A DNA stretch of 11,767 nt from assembly GCA_944385065.1 (NCBI GenBank), contig CALWVX010000036.1, positions 1 to 11,767 of the forward strand, read 5' to 3'. Of this stretch, positions 1-5,650 are shown piece after piece (within the stretch, counting starts at the first letter, position 1; every line of letters starts with the position of its first letter). The position numbers and the translations under genes were made by a program. The stretch comes from an uncultured Oscillospiraceae bacterium. GTDB lineage: Bacteria > Bacillota > Clostridia > Oscillospirales > Oscillospiraceae. The notes under the pieces were generated by a model. The model had not been told where the DNA came from. It saw only the letters and a program-made list of their open reading frames with translations, and made no database searches.

Positions 1-359
1 TCGGCCCCTTCCAGCCAGTACACCTTCCGCTCCCCCTCGTTGGGGCGGACATAGGCGTCGGCCCGGAGCTGCCGAATCTGGTCCACTGTGATGGGTTTCC
101 CCTCTCCCGGGCCGGAAAATACCTGCACATCCGGGTGAATCCCCCGAAGGACCTTTTTGCAGGGGGTGCACTCCCCGCAGGGGCGGCTGTCCATGGGAGC
201 AGAACACACCATGGCGGCCGTCACCAGCCGGGCCAGGGTATGGCGGCCGGAGCCCTCCGGCCCCACAATCAGATAGGCGTGGGACAGGCCCTTTCCCCGC
301 TCCCGAAGAGAGAGCTGCCTCTTGATTCTCTCATTTCCCGCCAGTTCCGGCAGCTGCAT
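1..359 (-). CDS. holB: DNA polymerase III delta' subunit, 5' part (runs off the window)
   Basis: The first 119 codons of a clamp-loader subunit, cut by the window edge. It would act in the DnaX complex that loads the beta clamp encoded by dnaN in this window. The N-terminus begins MQLPELAGNE, a usual 'replace one, then N-x-x-x-K' opening of delta'/DnaX proteins. A P-loop-like segment GPEGSGRHT (residues 33-41) has Arg where an active P-loop has Lys, which fits delta' as a non-hydrolysing subunit. A four-cysteine zinc module follows (C52, C61, C64, C67), then HPDV and the segment around VDQIRQL (92-98), typical of this family. The ATG has a GGGAGGAAA Shine-Dalgarno sequence lying against the stop codon of the upstream decarboxylase gene (15-nt gap), so the two are probably co-transcribed. 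Bacillus also has a decarboxylase-family gene (yaaO) near holB. The family assignment is fairly secure; the choice of delta' over DnaX rests on the altered P-loop and context. Confidence 0.88.
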   Translation of the reverse strand, partial: MQLPELAGNERIKRQLSLRERGKGLSHAYLIVGPEGSGRHTLARLVTAAMVCSAPMDSRPCGECTPCKKVLRGIHPDVQVFSGPGEGKPITVDQIRQLRADAYVRPNEGERKVYWLEGA

Positions 360-374
360 GTCCGCTTTCCTCCC

Positions 375-1697
375 TCAGGGATTTTCTCGGGCCACCACCC
401 GAATCTCTGACTTTGTATTATATCTTATTTCTCCCAAATAGGCCAGCTCTTTTTTCGTGATTCGCTCTCCGGGCGCCACTACCGGCACGCCGGGGGGATA
501 GGGCGCCACAGAACCCGCGGCGATCTCCCCCTCACACTCCTCCAGAGGACGGGAGACGGAGGAAGAAAACAGAGCCCGGCGGAGGGAGAGAACCCGCTCC
601 GGCAGAGGGGGGGCCGGAATGGGCGGGCAGGCCCCCATCTCCCCCTTCAGCTCCTCCAGCGCCCGCTCCAGCCGCGCAAAGTTCTCCTCCAGGTCCTGGG
701 GCGTGCAGATTAACACCACATGTCCTCCGTCCTCCATCTCCGGATAAATCCCCCGTTTTTCCAGGGCTCTGGTGAAAGCCGGCCCGCTGCACACTTTCAG
801 GGTCAGCCGAGCGGGGTCCAGAGGCAGGGGCGGTCTCAGGCTGGGGAACTTTTCCCGCAGCCGGGTCACCTCCCGGGCAGTTTGACGATACACCTCTCCT
901 CCCCCGTCCTTCAGCCACTGACGGGCCCCGTCCAAACTGGCCATCATGGGATAGGAGGGGCTGGACGTGCCGTACAGGCTGGCCCGCAGCCGGACCAGCT
1001 CCCGCTCAAATCCGTTGATGAACAGCAGGGCGGTCTGACCCATGGCGGGCAGCGTCTTGTGGGCGGAGACCACCACGCCGTCCGCCCCGGAAAAGGCATC
1101 CAGTCCCAAAAAGGGCAGATGGGCTCCATGGGCTCCATCTACAAAAAGTTTTCCACCTCTGGCATGGATCAAGGCTCCAATTGCCCTCGTATCCGATAAT
1201 ATTCCGGAATAAGTGGGAGAGGTAATACAAACTGTTTTAATATCCGGGTGGGACTTCAGCTTTTTTTCCACAAGCTCCAGATCAACGGGGCCCGCCAAAC
1301 CCTGATCGGCCAGCCAGGGCCGCTCCAGGTAAACCGGCTCCAGATCCAGCAGCGCCATGGCGTGAAATACCGCCCGATGATAGGTCCGGTCCACCAGCAC
1401 CTTCTCCCCCGGGGCGCAGCAGAGGGCCAGCCCCGTGTGGATTCCCATGGTGGACCCGCCGGTTAAAAACTGACAGTTCTCAAAGCCGAAGTCCTGTGCC
1501 CACAGCTCCTGCGCGGAGTCAAAGGGCTCCCCCGCCTCGTACAGATTTCCCAGCCCGGGGATCTCCGTCACATCCAGAGGCGCCAGAGCAGCCAGCTCCG
1601 GCACCGGCAGAAAACGCCCCTTGTGGCCCGGCATGTGGAAACGGGCCGCGTTTCGGGCACAATATTGAAGCAGCGCGTCATACAAAGGGGTGGGCAC
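375..1697 (-). CDS. Orn/Lys/Arg decarboxylase-family PLP enzyme (YaaO/SpeA-like)
   Basis: A 440-residue fold-type I PLP enzyme of the Orn/Lys/Arg decarboxylase family, expected to decarboxylate a basic amino acid to a diamine or agmatine in the cytoplasm; the substrate cannot be read from sequence. Visible motifs: HMPGHKG (21-27), GSTMG (81-85, cofactor phosphate region), TYHRA (105-109), FVDGAHGAH (185-193, with the Asp that contacts the pyridine nitrogen), and SAHKT (211-215), whose K214 should form the Schiff base. The C-terminal PYPPGVP (399-405) is another family hallmark. The length matches the short clostridial/Bacillus form that lacks the N-terminal wing domain of the enterobacterial enzymes. 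The start is GTG: GGAGG sits 9 nt upstream, whereas the nearer ATG at 1705 is out of frame. The gene lies just after the jag terminator and just before holB. Confidence 0.9.
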   Translation of the reverse strand: MPTPLYDALLQYCARNAARFHMPGHKGRFLPVPELAALAPLDVTEIPGLGNLYEAGEPFDSAQELWAQDFGFENCQFLTGGSTMGIHTGLALCCAPGEKVLVDRTYHRAVFHAMALLDLEPVYLERPWLADQGLAGPVDLELVEKKLKSHPDIKTVCITSPTYSGILSDTRAIGALIHARGGKLFVDGAHGAHLPFLGLDAFSGADGVVVSAHKTLPAMGQTALLFINGFERELVRLRASLYGTSSPSYPMMASLDGARQWLKDGGGEVYRQTAREVTRLREKFPSLRPPLPLDPARLTLKVCSGPAFTRALEKRGIYPEMEDGGHVVLICTPQDLEENFARLERALEELKGEMGACPPIPAPPLPERVLSLRRALFSSSVSRPLEECEGEIAAGSVAPYPPGVPVVAPGERITKKELAYLGEIRYNTKSEIRVVARENP

Positions 1698-1714
1698 GGC
1701 AGCATTCCTCCAAC

Positions 1715-1749
1715 AAAAAGGGCGCGGCAGGAGAACCTCCCGCCGCGCC
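1715..1749 (-). terminator. Intrinsic terminator of the rpmH-rnpA-yidDC-jag cluster
   Basis: Read on the minus strand, GGCGCGGC (1749-1742) pairs fully with GCCGCGCC (1728-1721). An inner GGAG/CTCC stem closes a GTT loop, and one G-U wobble joins the two stems, giving about 13 bp. C and five Ts follow (1720-1715). The wobble would be an A-C mismatch on the plus strand, so the minus orientation is favoured. It begins 13 nt after the jag stop. Confidence 0.9.
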
Positions 1750-1762
1750 GCTATATGATTTC

Positions 1763-2749
1763 TTATTTCTGTCCGGGAGCGTAGGCCACCACCGTGCGGC
1801 GGTTGGGCTCCACGCCGGTGGAGTAGGTGGTGACATTGGGGTACTCCTGAAGAGTGGTGTGGATCACATGGCGCTCATAGGCGTTCATGGGCTCCAGCGT
1901 CATGTTCTTCCGGTATCTGACCACCTTGCCCGCCACTTTTATGGCCAGCCGCTGCAGGGATTCCTCCCGCTTGGCCCGGTAGCCCTCGGCGTCCACATGG
2001 ACGCGCACCCGCTTGGACTGACCCCGGTTGACACAATAGCTGGTCAGCTGCTGAATGGCGTCCAGCGTCTCGCCCCGGCGGCCGATGATTGCTCCCAGAT
2101 TCTCACCCTGGAGAATGACCTTATAGCCGCCCTCCGGTGTGGTATAGAGCTCCGGGACCGCTTTCACGTTCAGGTGCTCCATCAGCCCCACCAGAAAATC
2201 CCGGATCTGGCCGGCTTTGGGGTCGTCCTCCGCAGCGGGAGTCAGCGGAACCGCCTGCGGCGCAGGGGCGGCCTTGGCCGGTGCCTCGATCAGCACCTCG
2301 TCGCCCTCCTGCAGCTGCTCCTCCCGGCGGGGACGGCGGGGCTCCCGCCGCTCACTCCGGGAGCGGTCCGCCCTGGGCGCTTTCATCCCCGGCTTGGCGG
2401 CCAGAATGGTCTCCTCCTCCACGGGTTCGGAGGGCTTCTCCGCCTCCGGCCGGGCGGAGAGAACAGTCTCCTCCCGCTGGGGAACGGCGGGCTCCTCCTG
2501 TTTCTCCGCGGGAGCGGAGACCGGAACGGCCTCCTCCTCCAGAAAATCCTTCTTGGGAACGGGCTTGCCGTTCTCCTCCTCATAACTCACCCGGACCTTG
2601 GCGGGATTGCCGCCGAAGCCCAGAAATCCGGACTTGGCCCGCTCAATCACCTCAATGGACACATCATCCCGGTCCAGGCCCAACTGAAACAGGGCGGCGG
2701 AAATGGCGTCCTCCTCTGACCGACCTGTCGTCTCGATCCATTTCAGCAT
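1763..2749 (-). CDS. jag: Jag/KhpB (SpoIIIJ-associated) RNA-binding protein with long charged linker
   Basis: A 328-residue RNA-binding protein of the Jag/KhpB/EloR family. Family members act with KhpA as RNA chaperones and link to cell elongation and envelope control, and the gene usually follows yidC, as here. Domains: Jag N-terminal domain (about 1-55, with GFLGFGGNPAKV at 41-52); a Glu/Pro/Arg-rich low-complexity linker (about 56-175); a KH domain with the GXXG loop GRRG (223-226); and an R3H domain whose RHVIH (293-297) gives the Arg-x3-His signature. It is longer than the roughly 200-residue Bacillus protein because of the linker. Two similar units occur in the linker, EETVLSARP (93-101) and EETILAAKP (112-120). 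The ATG lies 2 nt after the yidC stop, with AAGGAGGG inside the end of yidC, so translation is probably coupled. A terminator follows the gene. Confidence 0.95.
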   Translation of the reverse strand: MLKWIETTGRSEEDAISAALFQLGLDRDDVSIEVIERAKSGFLGFGGNPAKVRVSYEEENGKPVPKKDFLEEEAVPVSAPAEKQEEPAVPQREETVLSARPEAEKPSEPVEEETILAAKPGMKAPRADRSRSERREPRRPRREEQLQEGDEVLIEAPAKAAPAPQAVPLTPAAEDDPKAGQIRDFLVGLMEHLNVKAVPELYTTPEGGYKVILQGENLGAIIGRRGETLDAIQQLTSYCVNRGQSKRVRVHVDAEGYRAKREESLQRLAIKVAGKVVRYRKNMTLEPMNAYERHVIHTTLQEYPNVTTYSTGVEPNRRTVVAYAPGQK

Positions 2750-2751
2750 GT

Positions 2752-4275
2752 TCAGCCCTCCTTATCCTTGTCCGGCTCGTCCGTATTGTCGTCCGTCTCT
2801 TCCGGCTCCTGAACTTCCTCCAGCTCGGGCGCTTCCTCCAGAATGGTCTCTTCGCTCAGGCTGCCGGTCTCCTCCAGCTCGGGTGCGGGGTTCTCCTCCT
2901 GAACAGGGGAGGAATTCTCTTCCACAGGGGCAGGAACAGCCTTCTGTTCCGGCTGCGTGGTCTGGGGCTCCTCTTTTGTCTTCTGCCGCCCCTTCTTCTG
3001 CCTGCTCTCCTGCTCAGCCTGCATCTGGGCGCGGATCAGGGCGTCCGGGTCCACATAGGGGGTCACTCCGCCGAACCGATTGGGAATATAGGCGCGGCCA
3101 CGGGCATAGGCCCGGATTCCCTCCCGGCTGTCGTCCTTGTTGACGCCCTCCTGGTCGGGCTCTTCGTCTTTCTTCTTGGGAGCGTGCTTTTTCTTGCCCC
3201 GGTTCTGCTTTTCTTCCTCAATGCGGCGGGCCCGCTCCAGCCGGGCCTCCTCCTTGCGGCGCTTCTCTTCTTCCTTTTCCTGGCGCTCCCGCTCCTCGGC
3301 GGCGGCCCGGGCGGCCTCATAGTCCTTTTTCAGAATCCGCCCGCAGATCACTTCCTGGAGCATATTCACCACATACTGGGCGATCCAGTAGACAGACAGG
3401 CCGGCGGGCACCGTGAAGCCGATCCACAAAGACATGATGGGCATGGTCCACATCATGATCTTGTTGGTACGTTCCATCTGCGCATTCTGGGGCTGATTAT
3501 TGTTCATTCGATTGGTGGCCATGGACACCTTCATGCTTAATACGGAGGTGGCCACCGAAATGATGGGCAGCAGGAACAGGCCGACGGAATCCCAGCCGAA
3601 CCCGTTATTCCAGAACATAGGGGTGGGAATCCTGGACAGATCAATGCCGTTCAGAAAATCAAAGTTCAGAATGAACAGGCCGTCGCCCGCTCCGGCAAAC
3701 TGGGCGTTAATGGCGGCCTGAAGAGAAGCCAGATTGTCCTGGGTCACCATGGACAGAAGATACAGCTGGTTATAAGCTCCGTTCTGGAACACATAGGTGA
3801 TGTCCCCGGCGGCCATCTGTTCCACCAGCTTGTCCATGGCGCTTTGGCTTACCCAGCCCGCCTCCACGGCGGCAGTCTGCCAGTCCAATTCCCGGGCCAG
3901 CACCTGAATCTGTTCCATGGACAGGCCCATAAAGTAGGTCAGCGGTTCCCGGATAATATAGAACAGGGCGATCAGCAGAATCACGGGAATGAAAGACCAG
4001 AGGCATCCACCCATGGGGTTTACCTTTTCCCGCTCATACAGCTTCTGAACCTCCAGATTATACCGTTCCCGGTCCTTGCCGTACTGCTTCTGCAGCTGCT
4101 GCATCTTGCCGGACAGCAGGTTGGTCTGGATCATGCTCTTCTTGCTCTTGAGCGTGACGGGGAACAAGATCAGCTTGATAACAATGGCAAACAGGATCAG
4201 TGCCAGGCCGTAGCTGTTGAACAGTTCATAGAACTTCAGCAGCAGCCAGGCAAAGGGCTGTAAAATGATACCCAC
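2752..4275 (-). CDS. yidC: YidC/Oxa1/SpoIIIJ membrane protein insertase with extended tail
   Basis: A 507-residue insertase that places proteins in the cytoplasmic membrane, alone or with SecYEG. The core holds the hydrophobic segments: about 20-41, 91-109, 231-249, and 272-290 running to 293-309. The first is followed by the basic cytoplasmic hairpin (TLKSKKSMIQTNLLSGKMQQLQ region, 41-62). The groove Arg of Bacillus SpoIIIJ appears to be Lys here (K34 in IVIKLILFP). No lipobox is present, unlike Bacillus SpoIIIJ. Two additions make it nearly twice the Bacillus length: about 115 residues between the second and third membrane segments (112-228), and a tail of about 190 residues. The tail contains a charged coiled coil (316-360), a Lys patch (361-369), an aromatic/Gly island (386-412) and an acidic end (455-507). 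The start is GTG, 7 nt after GGAGG; the ATG at 4280 is out of frame and too close to the SD. Confidence 0.95.
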   Translation of the reverse strand: MGIILQPFAWLLLKFYELFNSYGLALILFAIVIKLILFPVTLKSKKSMIQTNLLSGKMQQLQKQYGKDRERYNLEVQKLYEREKVNPMGGCLWSFIPVILLIALFYIIREPLTYFMGLSMEQIQVLARELDWQTAAVEAGWVSQSAMDKLVEQMAAGDITYVFQNGAYNQLYLLSMVTQDNLASLQAAINAQFAGAGDGLFILNFDFLNGIDLSRIPTPMFWNNGFGWDSVGLFLLPIISVATSVLSMKVSMATNRMNNNQPQNAQMERTNKIMMWTMPIMSLWIGFTVPAGLSVYWIAQYVVNMLQEVICGRILKKDYEAARAAAEERERQEKEEEKRRKEEARLERARRIEEEKQNRGKKKHAPKKKDEEPDQEGVNKDDSREGIRAYARGRAYIPNRFGGVTPYVDPDALIRAQMQAEQESRQKKGRQKTKEEPQTTQPEQKAVPAPVEENSSPVQEENPAPELEETGSLSEETILEEAPELEEVQEPEETDDNTDEPDKDKEG

Positions 4276-4314
4276 AACATTACCTCCGCAAATTTCTCGT
4301 CTGGGCGTCCATCC

Positions 4315-4533
4315 TCAGGGCACGGGGTCGTACTCGATGGATTTCTGCCGATGGAACGGATGGCAGCGCAGAATTCTGCGCAGAGCCAGCCAGCCCCCCT
4401 TTACCGCGCCGTACTTCTCCACCGCCTCCAGGGCATAGGCCGAGCAGGTGGGAATAAAGCGGCAGCAGGGGGGGCGCATGGGGGAAATGGCGCACCGGTA
4501 GAACCGAATCAGGGCCAGGAGCAGGCGCTTCAT
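4315..4533 (-). CDS. yidD: Membrane protein insertion efficiency factor YidD
   Basis: A 72-residue member of the YidD family, small membrane-associated proteins that assist YidC-dependent insertion. The whole family pattern is visible: an amphipathic N-terminus (MKRLLLALIRFYR), ISPM (16-19), CRFIPTCSAYA (24-34) with conserved C24 and C30, GAVKGGWLALRRILRC (42-57) with C57, then HPF. Its ATG overlaps the rnpA stop by one base (TAATG), and the AGAAGGA ahead of it lies inside rnpA, so the two are probably translationally coupled. The gene is followed 39 nt later by yidC. Confidence 0.95.
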   Translation of the reverse strand: MKRLLLALIRFYRCAISPMRPPCCRFIPTCSAYALEAVEKYGAVKGGWLALRRILRCHPFHRQKSIEYDPVP

Positions 4534-4883
4534 TATTCCTTCTCCTCCGATTTCAGAAGATCCAGTTTTTTCATCAAACGCAGAAAACTGCGCTCCAGCT
4601 CGCTGTAGCGGCCGAAAATGGCCCTGGTACGGGCTACCACCACAATGTCATAGCCGGAGAAAAAGCGGTGCTCATTGGTGCGGTACAGCTCCCGGATGCG
4701 GCGGCGGACACGGTTGCGCTTGACGGCGTTCCCCAGCTTTACCCCCGTGGTAATGCCCAGCCGGCTCTGCGGACGGCCGGTTCTCCGACAGTAAATGGCA
4801 AAATAGGGGGAAACCGCGCTCTTTCCCTTCTGATACAGCCGGCGGAATTCATGATTCTGTTTCAGGGAGACAGTGTGCTCCAC
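4533..4883 (-). CDS. rnpA: Ribonuclease P protein component
   Basis: A 116-residue protein subunit of RNase P, which works with the catalytic RNA (not in this window) to cut the 5' leader from tRNA precursors. The basic family signature KLGNAVKRNRVRRRIREL spans residues 49-66, including the RNR motif (57-59). The N-terminal FRRLYQKGK (13-21) and SRLGIT (40-45) are also characteristic. Length is normal for Firmicutes. The start is GTG, with AAAGGAAG upstream; no in-frame ATG lies between it and the SD. The gene is separated from rpmH by a 173-nt structured spacer, unusually wide for this otherwise compact cluster, and it overlaps yidD by one base. Confidence 0.95.
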   Translation of the reverse strand: MEHTVSLKQNHEFRRLYQKGKSAVSPYFAIYCRRTGRPQSRLGITTGVKLGNAVKRNRVRRRIRELYRTNEHRFFSGYDIVVVARTRAIFGRYSELERSFLRLMKKLDLLKSEEKE

Positions 4884-4905
4884 AATGATCTTCCTTTCTC
4901 ACCGG

Positions 4906-4978
4906 ACAGATAAAAAAGGGCGTATGCACGAATAGGGCGGGGGAATTTCTCCCACGCCCCTTATGCGCGTTTATCTGT
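4906..4978 (-). terminator. Structured rpmH-rnpA spacer: possible attenuator
   Basis: Several alternative pairings nest here. The outer arms ACAGATAAA (4906-4914) and TTTATCTGT (4970-4978) are fully complementary. An inner hairpin pairs 4935-4939 with 4955-4959 and 4941-4944 with 4950-4953. Alternatively, on the minus strand, GGGCGT (4959-4954) pairs with ACGCCC (4923-4918), which is followed at once by six Ts (4917-4912): a terminator-like fold with a 30-nt loop. The last two share bases 4955-4959 and exclude each other. Partial termination would lower rnpA output relative to rpmH; that role is inferred. Confidence 0.5.
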
Positions 4979-5033
4979 TTGTGTCCTCTTGCCGCTTCTC
5001 ATGAGAGTCGGTCCAACCTGTCCTGCCGAGAGG

Positions 5034-5052
5034 CCAGGGCGTTTCCGCCCGG
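5034..5052 (-). other. GNRA-loop hairpin just after the rpmH stop
   Basis: On the minus strand GGGCG, GAAA, CGCCC form a perfect 5-bp stem with a GAAA tetraloop (5050-5037), extended by two more pairs across a single bulge. It lies four bases after the rpmH stop. No U-run follows, so it is not an intrinsic terminator; a 3'-end stabilising or processing role is possible. Confidence 0.5.
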
Positions 5053-5056
5053 CTTC

Positions 5057-5191
5057 TCAGTAAGTCAGACGGGCGCGGCCCTTGGCGCGGCGGCGGGCCA
5101 GCACCTTGCGGCCATTGCGGGTAGCCATGCGCTTGCGGAAGCCGTGCTCCTTGGAACGCTGACGCTTTTTGGGCTGATAGGTACGAAGCAT
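5057..5191 (-). CDS. rpmH: 50S ribosomal protein L34
   Basis: A 44-residue, very basic protein of the large ribosomal subunit. It begins MLRTYQPKKRQRSKEHGFR and ends with an Arg/Lys-rich run closing RARLTY, the almost invariant L34 sequence; the length is exactly that of the family. The ATG is preceded by GAGGAGGTG with a 6-nt spacer. It is the first gene of the minus-strand cluster and sits next to the divergent dnaA control region, as in Bacillus. It has its own consensus promoter and a leader of about 145 nt with several hairpins. Nothing in the protein is unusual. Confidence 0.98.
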   Translation of the reverse strand: MLRTYQPKKRQRSKEHGFRKRMATRNGRKVLARRRAKGRARLTY

Positions 5192-5336
5192 GAAGGACAC
5201 CTCCTCATCAGATTGTAAGCCGGCTCTCCCGGCCCAACAACAGCTCCGCGGGGAGCTGCGGTCTGCATCTCTCCCCTTTTCAGGGGGTGCATCTCCCGGA
5301 GGCGAAGGTCTGCTTTCCCCCGTCCCAAAAGATACG
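5192..5336 (-). promoter_or_regulatory. rpmH 5' leader with three small hairpins
   Basis: The leader, from the inferred start near 5336 to the rpmH ATG, can form on the minus strand CCCCT-GAAA-AGGGG (5286-5273), CAGCTCC-CCGC-GGAGCTG (5258-5241) and GCCGG-GAGAG-CCGGC (5233-5219). The first hairpin is flanked by direct repeats of TGCATCTC (plus strand 5264-5271 and 5288-5295). GGTCTGC also occurs twice (5260-5266, 5307-5313). An upstream CGCCTCC (5304-5298) could pair with the SD GGAGGTG (5204-5198). An autoregulatory leader is possible but not shown. Confidence 0.5.
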
Positions 5337-5342
5337 GCTATT

Positions 5343-5372
5343 ATTATAGCGGATCAAAGCGGGCTGTGTCAA
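5343..5372 (-). promoter_or_regulatory. Sigma-A promoter of rpmH
   Basis: On the minus strand a perfect -35 TTGACA (5372-5367) and a perfect -10 TATAAT (5348-5343) are separated by 18 nt. A-rich tracts lie just upstream of the -35, as in an UP element. The transcription start is expected near 5336. This is the strongest promoter match in the window and fits a highly expressed ribosomal-protein operon. Confidence 0.92.
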
Positions 5373-5487
5373 CCTTCTTTTTGTGTTTTCCGGGGAATTT
5401 TTTTATTTCTGTCCTCAATTTCTATATTTTGTGGCAGATACCAAAACTCAGCACAATTTCTGCCCCTTTCTTCCATACATTATAAAT
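5373..5487. other. AT-rich stretch between the divergent rpmH and dnaA promoters
   Basis: Part of the 459-bp gene-free interval between rpmH and dnaA. It is visibly richer in A and T than its surroundings, with T-runs at about 5398-5404 and a TATAAA at 5481. No reading frame with a ribosome site and no convincing DnaA box was found. It may help melting or act as UP elements for the two promoters. Confidence 0.4.
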
Positions 5488-5495
5488 AAAAAAAC

Positions 5496-5512
5496 CCGCG
5501 AACTTCTTGCGG
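5496..5512 (+). promoter_or_regulatory. Inverted repeat overlapping the dnaA -35 (possible operator)
   Basis: CCGCGA (5496-5501) and TTGCGG (5507-5512) are inverted repeats around a 5-nt centre, with five Watson-Crick pairs and one G-T. The right arm is exactly the -35 hexamer of the dnaA promoter. A-run 5488-5494 and T-run 5521-5527 flank it. A protein bound here would block the polymerase; no regulator is identified and chance is not excluded. Confidence 0.35.
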
Positions 5513-5535
5513 TACAGCCCTTTTTTTGCTATAAT
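5507..5535 (+). promoter_or_regulatory. Sigma-A promoter of dnaA
   Basis: TTGCGG (5507-5512), a 17-nt spacer with a T-run, and a perfect TATAAT (5530-5535). The start is expected near 5542, giving a leader of about 108 nt before the dnaA ATG. Confidence 0.85.
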
Positions 5536-5554
5536 AGAGACAGATTTATTCTGC

Positions 5555-5581
5555 CGCCTTCTCCGCTGTCCGGAGGAGGCG
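5555..5581 (+). promoter_or_regulatory. 11-bp hairpin in the dnaA leader
   Basis: Bases 5555-5565 pair with 5571-5581 around the loop CTGTC, giving 11 consecutive pairs. The one non-Watson-Crick pair (T5560 with G5576) is a G-U wobble in the plus-strand RNA but would be A-C on the other strand, which favours a role in the dnaA transcript. Only three Ts follow, so it is not a standard terminator. It starts about 14 nt into the inferred transcript. Confidence 0.6.
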
Positions 5582-5650
5582 CTTTGAAAGTTTACCGCCC
5601 CGTCTCCCTGCTTCAAGAGCCGGCGGAACACCTCAAAAGGAGGGCCTCTC

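Noticed and set aside
1703..1705. ATG close to the SD as the decarboxylase start (likewise 4278-4280 for yidC)
   Set aside because: Both are out of frame with the conserved protein and only 1-2 nt from GGAGG; the GTG codons further on are in frame with proper spacing.
1496..3540. Plus-strand frames of 407 and 467 codons across jag and yidC
   Set aside because: They are shadows of the low-complexity Glu/Pro-rich parts of jag and yidC. Their products are Pro/Arg/Leu-rich with no recognisable domain.
5430..5438. TGTGGCAGA as a DnaA box upstream of dnaA
   Set aside because: Three mismatches to the consensus and no companion boxes nearby.
5479..5484. Minus-strand TATAAT in the dnaA-rpmH region as a second rpmH promoter
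   Set aside because: No -35 hexamer at 16-18 nt spacing and no extended -10 TG; AT-rich sequence explains it.
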